Source of the DNA: Monosporascus cannonballus
Lineage: Eukaryota; Ascomycota; Sordariomycetes; Xylariales
Direction: 5' to 3'
Assembly (NCBI GenBank): GCA_004154925.1
Contig: QJNS01000085.1
Coordinates: forward strand, 219,904 to 283,903
DNA: 64,000 nt
The translations under genes and the position numbers were made by a program. The notes under the pieces are model-generated. The model was given only the letters and a program-made list of their open reading frames with translations. It did no database searches and was not told where the DNA came from. Shown in pieces: positions 1 through 12,229 of this stretch (position 1 is its first letter; each line of letters opens with the position of its first letter).

Positions 1-3000
1 GTCATAAAATTTGTAAATATTAAAAAAAAATTCCGTATCCTTAAAGTAGTATTGTAAATATTTAAGACTTTTTATAACCGCCAATAATTCTTATTGCTTT
101 ATAATATACCGCCTTTCGATTAAACTTAATTTTCGCGATTAATATATAACTGGGCGCTAATATTTTTCGTATTTCTGTAAAAATATTTTTAAAATAGTTT
201 TTATCGAGGCGTCTGTTTTAATCCTGGTATTTTTGGCGTTATCTTAATATCGGAAAATAATTGCCGACTAAAAAATATCTTTTAAGTTTAAGAACGTTTT
301 TTTAACCTTTTCGGATTCTTGGAATTCTACTGTTTTACTTTTACTCTGCGTCCTTTATAGAAGTCTAATAATAAGTTTGATAATACGTAAATAATAGGCG
401 ATAAGTTTTCGACTAAAGTTCGCAAATCCCAAAATTATTTAAATATTATAGATTAATTTTAACTTTGGCCATATTTCGATAATATCGACTTATCGGCGGT
501 TTATTTCCAAGCTATTAGTATTAATTATAAATCTTAAGAACTTTTTTTTTAAAACAATTCGTATTTAAACTGTGAAATAAATAATTAATATAATAATAAC
601 CGTTTGTGAATTAGCTAAAAATCTTAGGTATACTTTTTCGTTATTTAAATCAATAATAATAATATTTAAATATATTACATATATATAGTTAATTAATCTA
701 ATTAATACCTTATATATATAAGCTTAAAACGTGGTTGGCGTATTAATAAAACTAAATAACATAACCGTATATTTCAATTACTCGTATCATTGAAGTGGGG
801 CGGGGTGTTACACCCATGATCAGCCTCGGCTGATCAGAAAGCCCGAGTTTCGCATATATATTAAGAAGTTCTTTTTTCGCCATGGGTTCAACCCCTAGGC
901 ATTACCAGCGACTATCACCACTTAGCATATTTTCTGTTATTTTTTAGTCATCGAGGTTCAACACCATCAATATAATCGGGTTCAGTTTTTTATTTTCGAC
1001 AGTCCTATTCCGTACCGTGACGTAAAATGGTCATCCGCACTGTTCAAGACCAATTCTTCCCACTCCAATTTACCATATTCGGAAAACGGGTTTTTATTCA
1101 TTGCCCTTTTTAATTTTAATACAGTAATAAATATTTTTAAAATTAAAGATAAACAACATCGGTTTTTAATCGTTATCCGATTTAACACCTTATTATGGAT
1201 ATATCATTAAATATTGCCGTTTTTTTAAATACGAATAATATTAGTACTTTGGCATCCGTTGTTAAGTAATATATTTATTCTACTTTTAGTTTTTTTCCAA
1301 TATATTTTTTGAATATCTTCTGTTAGATTTCCGAAATAGGGTAAATTAAGCCAAATAAGGATATTGTTTCTAGGATCAAGTTTATTATATATTTTACCTC
1401 TAGTAATTAAAGAAGTTTTTTCGTTACTTTTTCGGAATATATTTGCCGGAAATTTTCCAGGTATACAAAAAAATTAATTATTCACCTTTTTTATTATTTC
1501 TCAAATTCTAAAATATTTAGTTCGTCGATTAGATTTATTATGTTGATAATATAGATTTGTTTATCAGAAAACGTTAGGTTTGTGATTTTCTACCAGTCGA
1601 CTTTTTGTAATAATTTATAAAATTATTAATATATAGGTGTACTTAATAAAACGTCTAACCTTCTCAGTTTTGGTTTAGATAATAAAAGATTAAATGTCTT
1701 CTAGTTACGGTATATTATTAAATAAATTTGCTTAAATTTTCGTTCGTTTCCGTTATTATTTATTGTATTAATAATAATTTCGTAAGCTTTATAATATTTA
1801 ATATATACGTCGTTAATACTGATAAGGCTCGGAATATTTGCGGAAATTAATTAATAGTTAAATTGTGTTTTGGATAATCTTTTATTTATAGTATTTATTT
1901 ATATTCCGGTATTATATTTACATATATAATTGTATTTCTCGTATTTTTCTTAATATATTCCTATTTTTATAGAACGGCTTTATTTCGACCGTTTTACAGT
2001 TATTAACCGAAATAAACTGGACGTATACGTCTATTCCGGCTTCTTTTTCGGATTTACGTTTAGAAATTAGTTTGATTTATCGTTATATATTATGACGTTT
2101 TATATAGCCTTAGAAAATCGATATCCGCATAATTGACACAATAAGGTTTTCGTATTCTTTTTAGGTTCGTAATTTACGTATTCATAATTCACCTTTTTAT
2201 TATTATAAAATTTTAATAAGCCCTTATAAAAGTTAAAGATATTAAGATATATAAATTTATTCGAATCGGAATAAAATCGGCTATTATTTACTTTCAGATA
2301 TAAAAACATTCACGGTACTTATTATTCCTATATAGCGCTTTTAATTTGTTTTAGAGATATTTTTTCTCGAAAACTTTAAAATAAAATCGTTTATTTTTGT
2401 TAATATTTTGGGTGAAACATATTGGGTTTTTTTGGCTTTTTTTAAGCGTTTTAATAACGTTATGACTGATTTAGTACGTTATTAATTTATTTTAGCTTAA
2501 CTTTTTTTTCGTAATAAAGTATTTCGTAATATTGATATTAAGTTACAAAAATATTTAAAAAAACATTTATTATTTTAATTATTTTTGAAGTTACAAATTT
2601 ATGTAAACTATATTTTATATATTAAGAACCTTTATTTAATATAAACATTTAACGGCGATTCATCGGGTTATTATTAAAGTTTTATAAATTGTTCTTTATA
2701 TTTTTTATTAAAATGATTAAGATTTACGTTTTTTCTTTTAATAAAAATTTATTAAATTTCCATTTTTAATTTTTTACTATAATTAAATTAATTAAACAAA
2801 ATATGGTATAATTATCAAATTTTCGTAATAAAATTATGTATATAACTTATAGTTTATTAAATACAAATTAAGGTATTTCGTTTCGGCTTTTCGATATAAC
2901 ATTTCGTAATAATGTTTATATAATCATTTTTGATTAATATACGTTTAGAAAATTTCGGGTACTGATAACGCAATATTAACTTATTACTTTTAAAAAGTTA

Positions 3001-3456
3001 TAATTATATTATAATTAATTTATAACGTTTAAATATTTTTAATTTATATTTTTATTTATTATATAGCTAAATATTATAATAAGTTTAAATGTTATTCGTT
3101 TTGTTAATAAATAAATTTTAAAATCTAGTTATTATGAAAAGGTTTAATTTTTTCTTATTTTAAACTTTAAAACGTAATCGATATATTACGTCCGTTTTCC
3201 GACCATTTAATTGATAATTATAGGGACGTATCCTGATTATATATGTAAAATAATTCGAGATTCCGAGAATTATGGTTTTTTGCCCGTTAAGGTTTCGTTA
3301 TAGGCTTTTTCGCCTATTTCTATACCGTAATTAATTGTTTGTTAATTAGATTCCGATCGGCGGTTTTATCGACTAATAACCTAAGTTTGTTTTGTAATCG
3401 GCAAACTTTACTCCAAAGAGTTATTACGTTATCCCCCATGATAAATATTAAAAAAT
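1..3456 (-). pseudogene. Ty3/gypsy gag-pol remnant (element G1), cut by window edge
   Basis: This is a RIP-degraded gypsy polyprotein read right to left. Minus-strand translation at about 70-230 gives an RNase H segment, with TDAS followed by a SRKLSLIERRY-like stretch and ELLAVIK. Bases 300-540 give the RT thumb with an LGFANF motif and a VEFQESEKVKKTF-like stretch. The YxDD box lies near 660-690 and is mutated. The first 800 bases align with 52,945-53,750 (element G2). Frames are broken by many TAA and TAG codons of RIP type. Sequence from about 1,190 to 3,456 should hold protease and gag but is too eroded to assign domains. Integrase and the 3' LTR lie outside the window to the left. Confidence 0.75.
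788..1069. other. Less-mutated insertion inside the G1 reverse transcriptase
   Basis: Element G2 runs directly from ...AATTACTTTT to ACCGCATTCGG, but G1 has about 280 extra bases at the same point. The insert has near-normal base composition with few TpA runs. It includes GGGTGTTACACCC, a 13-base palindrome around a central T, near 803-815. It may be a solo LTR (a TGTTACACCC start at 806) or a MITE-like element. I found no convincing matching end or target-site duplication, so its edges are approximate and its class is open. Confidence 0.4.
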
Positions 3457-3663
3457 TATAAAATAATAAATAGCTATTAATTAAGGTAAAATAATATCCG
3501 ATTAATCGTAAAGCAGATTTTCAAAAGTAAGTGTATTAAGTTATTTTTATCTGGCGCTTTTTACTAGCTGTCAGCTAATGGATTTATATTAGTAAGTGGG
3601 TCGGTAATTAATCAGTAGCTGGTCGGCTACTAGTCTTATCCTCATAGAAGCTGTATTTTAACA
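3457..3663 (-). repeat. LTR of gypsy family G (5' LTR of G1)
   Basis: About 207 bp. The ancestral plus-strand ends are TGTAAGATAATAG and GTATTTTAACA, giving TG...CA termini. The first bases are RIP-changed here (TATAAAATAATA). Other copies lie at 6,533-6,739 and 56,181-56,386 in the same orientation. All three carry the recognisable core CTGGTCGGCTAC. Because the gag-pol remnant lies to its left on the minus strand, this copy is the 5' LTR of G1. Confidence 0.75.
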
Positions 3664-4187
3664 CATACGTACGGTAAAAAAAAACGTAAAAAACGATTAT
3701 TATTAAGATTATATTAAAAATTTAAAATTTACCGTAATATTAAAATATCGTCTTAATATTAAATTATTGACAACATCAAAAAAAAACGTTGAAATAATTA
3801 TATCGAAAAAATACGTTTTACGTTTAATAATTAAGAAATTAATTTTAAACGAAATAATAGTTATTTACACTCTTTTATAAAAGTTTTAAAACAAAATCCG
3901 TAAATTATAAATTAAATAATTACCAATTTAAAGATTCGAAATATTAACTTAAAACACCTTTAAATATATAAAAAAGTTATTACATAGACTTTAATAACGC
4001 TTTATTCTATAAAAATAAACTCGTTGTTCTATTTTAATACGTTTTATATTAATTACTTATTAATTAATATTATGATAAGCTTTACATCAAGTATATTAAA
4101 AACTGAAATATTTTTAACTTAATTAATCGAAGGTTTTCTTAAAATATGAAACGCACGATATTATTGATATATCGAAAAATGACCAAT

Positions 4188-4605
4188 TGTTACAGGAACC
4201 AGGGTTCCTGCCTCCAAGAAACCTATCTTTGAGGCCTAGCGCGGACCTGTCACGGCTAAACTCCGGATAGGGAAACTTGGTTTGTTTTGTAATCTAAGTA
4301 ATTTAAGTAATTTAACCAAATTACATAAATCATATAAATCCACGACATACTTACTTTGGAAATTAGGATATATAATAAATCGGTCTTTTATATAAATAGC
4401 ACCTACTTAGTTTCGTTTTTTAGCTATTAATTTAAGTTCTTAGTTTAAAGATAACCGCACTTTTTTTTGATTAAGGGAAAAGTTTTTAAATCATTTTAAT
4501 AAATAGATTATTAATTTATTTCTCGTCTTATTATTACCTGCAAATCAAGACCCCATTTCGGATACTGCTCATATCTCCAGGTGGATATATAATAGGTTCG
4601 TTATA
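4188..4605 (+). repeat. Solo LTR of chromovirus family A with target-site duplication
   Basis: A 418-bp LTR starting TGTTACAGGAACC and ending GGTTCGTTATA (ancestral GTTACA, last C changed to T). It is flanked by a perfect 5-bp duplication CCAAT at 4,183-4,187 and 4,606-4,610, with no internal region. This is the footprint left when the two LTRs of an inserted element recombine. It is closest to the right LTR of element H (49,943-50,360). Confidence 0.9.
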
Positions 4606-4920
4606 CCAATACATTAAATTATGCAAAACACTTAAATATAAACCTTATACAATATTACAGTGTTTCTTTTTGTTAAATAACTATTATAAAAATTAAATAT
4701 GAATTCTAATATAAAATTCTTTTTTTCGTAAAAACGGTAGATATATATATAATACTATTTTAGTAATTATATACCGTTTTATAAAAATAACATAATTTTT
4801 ATTTATAATTAAAATCATAAATATTACGGAATTAATTAACGTACTATATAACAGAATAAAATATTAATTTGATTTTCTATTAAAATCGGTGATAATGGAA
4901 ATACATTATTGATAAATTAT

Positions 4921-4956
4921 ATTTTGAATTATATTTTGAATTATATTTTGATTTAT
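4921..4956. repeat. 12-bp tandem repeat, three units
   Basis: The unit ATTTTGAATTAT occurs twice and then once as ATTTTGATTTAT. It is a short minisatellite inside degraded AT-rich sequence, with no sign of function. Confidence 0.8.
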
Positions 4957-6532
4957 ATTTTACTAAATTAAAAAACCGAACATTATTTACTCATCGTGAA
5001 TTATTTTTAAACAAGGAATTCAATAAAACATATAAATTAAATATTAAAATATATTTCTGAAATCATTGTAACGAAAAATAAATAAATTAAGTCCGGTTAT
5101 TATATGAAACCGTATTCGTTAATTATAATTATAAGAATAAGTCTATTAAATATTTATTATTTAAAATCCTATATAATTATTGTTTTCGCTAAATAAAATA
5201 AATACTAAAAGATACAAAGTCAAAAATTAAAGAATATAAATTTATTTAAAATATATAACGAAAATTCGTCAACGTGTAAATAAATGTTAAAAAAGCCGTA
5301 ATTGACTAAAGAAAAAAGACAATTAAAAGTATTTGTCAATACCTTTAACAAATCAAATCGTAAAGTTATTTATAAAATATTGTAAATTTCTAAAAAGATT
5401 TTAAATAAATATTAATATATATTCCGATAACAAGCGCTAAAAGAATAAAATCGCGAACCTATAAAATATATTTATTTATAAAATATTAAAAATTATATAA
5501 TATATTTTCCCTTTATTCTTGTAACCGTAATACGATCGGAACAAGATCACTGATCATATATTATCTATTAATTTCAAAAATAAAAAACGAAAATTAATTA
5601 TCAAAAGTATTATCCAATATAACAATAATTAAAGCAAACAGAGGTTTTTTGTAATATATAGAAAATAACACATTAAATATACTATATAAATACTAAAATC
5701 TATTTAATAAATATACGGCAAACTTTTACCGAATACGAAAAGAATTTAATACGGACTTATAAAAAATAAAATAAGTAAGTTAAATTATATTTAAAATAAA
5801 ATCAAACAGTAATAATGTATTACTAAACTATTAATTATATAACCCAAAATTAATAATAATATAAAAAAAACTATAAAACTAAAATAAATCGTTGGTTAAA
5901 TATTAATAAGACCGAATATAATTAATACAAATCAAATTTAATGTTTTAAAATCAAATTTTTAGATATTTTAAATAAATTATAAATATACGTTTAAGGATT
6001 AAAAGTAAAATAAATTAAAATTCGATATATATAAAAGGTTAACCGGTAAATATATAAGACCAATTTGTAAACTAGGCCAATTAATTAACACATTCGTAAT
6101 AAAACTAGAAAACTGTTTTATAAACAAAATGAAAATTAAAAAGTATTTTTAATTTTTATTGATATAATAACGAGACGGCACATTTTCGATAAATATTCGC
6201 TGTATCTTATGTGTTATAACTGCTAAAATTAATGAATATTATCTTACGATTATTGAATACCGTTTAAATAAATTTAATATAAATAAGAAATCTGCAATAC
6301 AATTTATTTTAATTAAATAAAATAATTTAACTTTTTTTAAAACTTATCGGTACATAATTAAAAATAAACTTAATTGCTTAGTATTTTTAACATAACATCG
6401 AAAACAATATAAATAATATTATTACGTTTGTACAATAAAGACGTAATAATTATTCAGTAATAGATTTTGCATATATTTATATATATATATTCGTTTATAT
6501 ATTAAAAATAAAACATTAAATGCCAATAAAAC

Positions 6533-6739
6533 TGTAAGATAATAGATAGCTGTAAGCTGGGTAAGCTGATCTCCGACCAATCGTAAAGCAGATTTCAAAA
6601 AGTAAATGTATTAGGTTATTTCCATCTGGCGTTTCCCATTAGCTGCCAGATAATGGATTTATATTAATAAGTAGGTCGGTGGCTAATCGATCGCTGGTCG
6701 GCTACCAGCCTTATCCTTATAAAGGTTATATTTTTTATA
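6533..6739 (-). repeat. Detached LTR of gypsy family G
   Basis: A 207-bp copy starting TGTAAGATAATAG, the best-preserved G terminus in the window. The flanks AAAAC and ATTAT do not match even if RIP changes are allowed, so it is not a clean solo LTR. It may be the 3' LTR of a further G element whose body was split by insertion of E, but the sequence on either side is too degraded to show this. Confidence 0.65.
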
Positions 6740-6922
6740 ATTATTTCTTTTTTAAGCTATTAATTTTTCATAATTTCTTTTTTCAGCGATTAATTTTTAA
6801 TAATATTATTATTAATTTGATATAACACGTTTTATAAACCTGATTACGTATATTTGCCGATAATTTACCTTTATATTATATTGTAAATAATTGCCGTAAT
6901 AATTAGTACATATTATGTTATA

Positions 6923-7034
6923 TGTAAAAGGCTTCACCTGGGCGGTCTGCAATTAGTTGCCAATAAGAGTTTATTTTCTAGCTAAAGAGAAAAAAAAGGG
7001 AAGATAAAAATATAGTTATGTATGTTCGCATATA
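6923..7034 (-). repeat. Element E 3' LTR, left part, interrupted by element C
   Basis: Starts TGTAAAAGGCTTCACCTGGG and runs to GTTCGCATATA, where element C entered. The rest resumes at 28,239 after a duplicated ATATA. The intact copy is 34,366-34,544. Confidence 0.85.
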
Positions 7035-7413
7035 TGTGACCGCTAGGCGGTTTAACCAACTATTAAACCTTAAGTCGACGGGTTTATGTTGGCAGAAGTA
7101 TCGTGGGAATCTAAGTAATAAATACAGTAACGTATTACGTTTCGTAATGCTAAAGGTGCCTTAGGTAACGAATTATTATAATGCAAATATTTGGTATTAA
7201 TAAGTATTATAAGCTAAAGGTATCTGAATTATGGAATTAATAAGTGTATATATCTTTTTTATTTAGCTGGTTTATTATTAGTAAATTGGTAATCCGGCTT
7301 ACTGGCTTACCACCAGTAAGTTGGTAATTCATTACGTACCCTAATCCATATAATTTTCTTAGCCTTTCCTTTTACGACCGTTTCTGGAGGCCGTAATTTA
7401 TTAAGTCGTAATA
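7035..7413 (-). repeat. Element C 3' LTR
   Basis: A 379-bp LTR. On the plus strand it begins TGTGACCGCTAGGCGG and ends GTCGTAATA (ancestral GTCGTGACA). It carries one copy of the 35-bp unit that is triplicated in the sister LTR at 27,785-28,233. Its R/U5 side (plus-strand left) matches element D, while its U3 side does not. Confidence 0.88.
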
Positions 7414-9881
7414 CGATCCTCCTTTTCCCAAAATCTTGCCCTTAAGATTTCTTTTCTTCTGGTAAGTTTTTTTTTACATACTTTTAATATATTTTTTAAT
7501 ATATTCACACGTTATTTTTGCAAATTCGAATAACGATTTACCTTAGCTAATTTAATTAAATTCGAAAGTTTTAATGTGATACCTTGTTTTTTCTATTTTA
7601 TTCGGTAACTAAATTATCAAATAATAAATAAGGTTTTTCGTTATAAAAAATATGTCCGTCGAGGTCGTTTATATAACGGGATAAAAATCCCTATTTCCAT
7701 GATCAATCGCCATATCGCAAAATCGAAAAAATTAAAAAAAAGCTAGCGGCCGAAAAATCTTTATCCGAAATTTTTGCGCGTTTTTTTCGTATACGTCATT
7801 AGCGTCAGTACCATTAATCTTAAGGTACGAAACTTATTAATCGTATCCTTTAATCCTTGGATAATTCCGATAACCTTGCGCAATTAAAATCGGAATCCGT
7901 AATCGAGATTTAGGCCTTAAGAAAAGTGGACGTTATTAATTGGAATACGGTGGACCAAGGGCTTCCTTTTGTAAATCTCGTAAACTAGGATATTATTATT
8001 TCGGGCGGTTCCGCCGTTATTAATAGAAATTCTTTAATAAACGCTGGGCGCCAATAAGATTCTTAGCGGGTTCTCAGGTATTCTCGGAATCTGGGTACTT
8101 TTTCTATTTAATCAGATATTAAGTAAATCCGTTTTATTTTCGTATATCGAAAATCTTTTTTATTTCGTATGCTTATTCATCTTTTATTTTTACGTTGTTT
8201 TATACCGTATATACCTTAATTATATTTACTGTTAATTCGAATAAAAAAACATAAAAAATTAAATAAAATTGAATTTTTAATAAAAATTCCAATTAATAAT
8301 TATTTTTTAAGATTTATTTGGCGATTTTGTATAAACCGATATATTTGAAATAAAGTTTTTTGCTAAGTCGTTTTATTTAAATATATTTTGTAACGAGAAA
8401 AAAAAAATTTTTTCGAAAATTAATCTTTTTAACCTTTTTTAGTTATAATATTTACTTATTTGATTTCGTACAAATTCTAATTTTATTTTTATTTCTTAAT
8501 ATAATTATCGCATTTATTTTAAAGTCAAAATTATTTTAATATTAATTGGACCGTTATTACGCGTTTTTTTATAAATTTTTAAAATAAAACCAAAATTTGC
8601 GTTCGTAAGTATTATCTTAATATTTTCGTAATAGCTAATATTATAAGCTAACTAAATAATCGGTAACTTTTTAACTTAATTATTTTATTTGTAATTAATA
8701 TAATATCGTAAATAAGTTTTCAAAATTTAATTTATTCGTTTTATTTATTTATTTATTTAAGGTTTAAATATGTTAAATACTTTATAATTTAAGCCGATTT
8801 ATATTATTAGGCCTTGCCAAAATTTAAATACAAAGATCGATCCTTTATTTGATATAATTTCCATTAATAATCCGTATATGCCAGAAATATATTTAAAAAA
8901 AAGATATGCTAATTGTTCGGCGTTTATGTCCTTATAATATAATAAAAAATAGGAAACTTTTGTAAATCGATCGACGATTACAAAGATGTTATCGTAATAT
9001 ATTCTTGTAACTAAATTTTTTAATATAAAAAGTTTAATAATAAAATCGAATATAACTAAATATTATAGTCGTTTTATGACTGGTAATAACTGTAGTTCTT
9101 TATATGGCTTATATCGTCGTGCTTTCGCTCTGGCGCAAACGTCATATTGCCATATGATATTTTGTACCGTTAATTTTATTTTAAGAAAAAAATATATGCG
9201 TTAAAGTTTTTTTAAGGTTTTGTAAATCCTTAGATGTCCATATAATTAATATTTATATATTTTTCGTACTAAATCCCTTTGGTGTTTTTTTGGCATTTAT
9301 ATTTTGTTCATTTTTTGGTTTTCTGGGAAATTATCATTATATTATTGGATTTTTTAATACATATTACTAGGTATTACCCGAATTGTCGTAATTTGTCGTA
9401 AGCGTAAATATCTTTTTATAATGGTATCAAAAATTATATGGCTAATTTTAACCAATTTTCTTTAAGGTTTGGTCGTTTACTTAAAGTATTTACTTTGCCG
9501 TTTTCCGATCCTTTTTTATGGATAATAACGAAATTAAAGTTCGCCAATTTTTTTGCGTAACGAAATTGTTATCTTATAAATTCCTTAGTCGTAATAAATC
9601 GGTTAAATTTTAATAATCCGTATAAACCTTATCCTGGTATAAGCTTTTTTTAAGAAGTGCCTAAACTTCCGAAATGCCATAATACTGGCCATAAATTCCT
9701 TATTTGAAATGCCGTAGTTAAATTCGACTTCTTTTAACTTGTACGAAAAGAATGTAATAGGGTGTAGTTTGCCTTAATTATTTCGTTATCCGATTACTGC
9801 GCCTAACGCGTAATCCGAAATATCGGTTTCTAGCTTAACGGGGCGGTTTGGATCGTACATAATTAGTACTAGCTCGCTGGT
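7414..9881 (-). pseudogene. Element C pol 3' part: RNase H, integrase, chromodomain
   Basis: Read leftward from 9,881. A DASDYA-type RNase H start lies at about 9,780-9,860 and the integrase zinc-binding region near 9,130. The integrase core with a VDRFTK-like motif lies near 8,960-8,990. The chromodomain, equivalent to 15,475-15,635 in element D, lies at about 8,050-8,170. A purine-rich tract on the coding strand (7,417-7,429) precedes the 3' LTR and is the expected plus-strand priming site. The piece ends at 9,881, where element D is inserted. In-frame stops of RIP type occur throughout. Confidence 0.8.
7417..7429 (-). promoter_or_regulatory. Polypurine tract of element C
   Basis: On the minus strand this reads GGGAAAAGGAGGA, directly upstream of the 3' LTR. 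Elements C3 and D have similar tracts at the same place. It would prime plus-strand DNA synthesis in an active element. Confidence 0.7.
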
Positions 9882-10304
9882 TGTTATGACCTAACGGTCT
9901 TAGCTTTTTCTCAGACGGTCGGAACCACGAAAAGGTCAGTTCCGACCCAAGCCAAAATGTCACGTGACTGGCTTAAAGGTTTCAGGGCGCCAAGCACCTT
10001 AAGCTCTTTGAGCCAGCAAAAAAGCTCAAAGGGCTTAACGGTCTCAAAAGTTTAAACCGCTTAAATACCTTAAACCAAAACAAGGATATATATATTTATT
10101 AATTCCATAATTTAAATAACTTTAACTTATAATACTTATTAATATTAAATATTTGCAATATAACAATTTATTACTTAAGGTATTTTTGGTATTACAAAAC
10201 GTAATACGTTACTATATTTATTGCTTGGATTTTTACGATATTTCTATTAATATAAACCCGTTAACTTAAAGTTTAATATTTAGTTAAATTATATAGCCGT
10301 TATA
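9882..10304 (+). repeat. Element D 5' LTR
   Basis: 423 bp, from TGTTATGACCTAACGG to GCCGTTATA (ancestral GCCGTCACA). Its 5' half is less mutated than the sister LTR, for example GTCACGTGACTGG here against ATTACGTAATTAG at about 16,325. Confidence 0.9.
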
Positions 10305-10429
10305 CGTTACAAATTTTTATTTAGTAATACCGTCAAATTTTAAATAATATTTAACATTATTAAAATATCGACCAGCATTTAAGAAACCTTTATTTAACAG
10401 CTTTAAGTTCGAATTCGTGAACTGGAAAA

Positions 10430-11680
10430 AGAAATTCGATAACTTAAGGTTACGCCTATTTAACTTTTTCTTGCCCGTATAAAGCCCAAAAAGCCGGAAC
10501 CTTACGATAGAAAAGGTAACTTTTAGATTTTCTTAATTTAGATACGAATTTACTTTTATTTTTTAAATCTTAGTAATTTAGCGGATATAGTCCTAGCAAT
10601 AAAAGCATACCTAATAAAAAATACGGCTAATTAATTTGAACCTATTATAAGAAATTTTCTGGAAATAAAAAAGGCAAATAAAAAGGATTTTATTAATAAA
10701 ATCTTTTTAATTTATACCAATTTCGAAAACAAAGTACGTGATAATTTCGGTAATCCGGATAAAAAACGATTAACGGCTTAATAATTTTTATAATTCCGAC
10801 AAAAAGAATTTATATTTAAGTATGCCGTATCCTTTAAAAGTTTTACGGTTAAGGCAAAATAAGAAAATAACGAAACCGACGCCTTTATCGATATATTTTT
10901 TAAAGGGCTAAAAAATAATATAAAAAATAAAATTATGCGGATTAAACGACCAATTAGTTTACATCGGTATATCGCAAAAATAATTAAAATTGATAATCGA
11001 CAGTTTGAAAAACGATAAAAAAAAGATAATATATCTTACGTTCGGGATATAACAAATTTAATTAAGGAAAAAAAAAAGACGTACTCCTTATTTTTTACGG
11101 AACGGCGCCAGAACTTATAAAACTTGGCGTTACTTACAAACCAGATTAAAGCCAGATTAAGTGCTTTAATTATAGCAAAATGGGATATAAGGCTTATAAA
11201 TATAAAAAACCCAAAAAACCATAACAAAATAACTGGACCTTTATACCGGAAAAAAAATCTAAGAATAATTAAGGAAACGATAATAAGGTAATTAACATAA
11301 TCCAAGCTAAATATATATCAGGCTTACGACAAAAGGTCCAACCGGGATTATTACGATAAAATATTCGACGAAAAATATAAAAAGCCAAAAAATTAATTTG
11401 ACAAACATTACGAATATAATAAAAGGCGTTATAAGGATAGTTATAAAAGTACCGAAATTAAATAAAAAAACTTTATCCCGGAATATCTGATTAATACGGC
11501 AAAATGCATGGTATATATTAACGATAACGAAAATATCCTAATTACGAAAAATAAAAATAATATATTTACATATAAATTACCCTTATGTATTATAAGGGAT
11601 TCGATTTTCCAAACCGTACCGGGCATAATAAGAATAATAAGTAATAATATCGATAATTTCGAATTATAACTCCAGAAAAT
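10430..11680 (+). pseudogene. Element D gag
   Basis: Gag forms the nucleocapsid that packages the element RNA. A zinc knuckle of the CCHC type sits at about 11,141-11,182. It reads CFNYSKMGYKAYKY, so the second and third Cys and the His have all become Tyr, the outcome expected from G-to-A or C-to-T change. Downstream of it lies a NDNENILIT..NNIFTYKLP segment that also occurs in element C at 26,422-26,604, confirming homology. Stop codons and frame breaks make it a pseudogene. Confidence 0.75.
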
Positions 11681-12229
11681 GTCTAATAGCTGGCCGAAGC
11701 AAAAAGCTGGCCCGAAAAAAAACAGTACCTACAGAAAAACCCTTTGTATTATTATAAATAATATAATTACTAAACGGAAAAGGAATTAATTTAGCGTACG
11801 GTAAAAAAGCATTATTAAAAAGTTATTACGGATTTCTATTTTTAATTAATATTTATTACGAATTTTTAAAAAAAAAAGTTATTAAAGAAAAAATACGTTA
11901 ATTTATAGGAAATCTTTGGAATAATAACTAAAACGACGTATAATGAAATGCAATCGTAAACATAAAAAAATAATTTATTTAATAAGGAAAAAACTTATAG
12001 AAAAAAATTGGAATAATAAATACAATTCGAAGAAATAATATGCTAACAATAACGACAAATATAAGAGCTTAATACGTTATATATAGAAACAAAAATAAAA
12101 TTCGATAAATTCGAATAAGAATTAAAAAAAAGTTATTTATAAAAAAGCCGTAAAATAACGAAACCTAGAGAAATTAAGGGAAACTCTTAAAAAAGGCTTT
12201 AAACGCAACGATAAAAAACGTTAACGACT

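Larger units (their letters stand above)
3664..6532. other. AT-rich, RIP-degraded sequence without recognisable genes
   Basis: Apart from the solo LTR at 4,188-4,605 and a small tandem repeat at 4,921-4,956, I could assign nothing in this stretch. It is A- and T-dominated, with stop codons in every frame, and carries the same mutational signature as the neighbouring retroelements. It is probably an old transposon too decayed to classify by eye. Composition is A-heavy on the plus strand between about 4,850 and 6,480. Confidence 0.55.

Noticed and set aside
6528..6744. G LTR at 6,533-6,739 as a clean solo LTR
   Set aside because: The flanks AAAAC and ATTAT do not match even with RIP transitions allowed.
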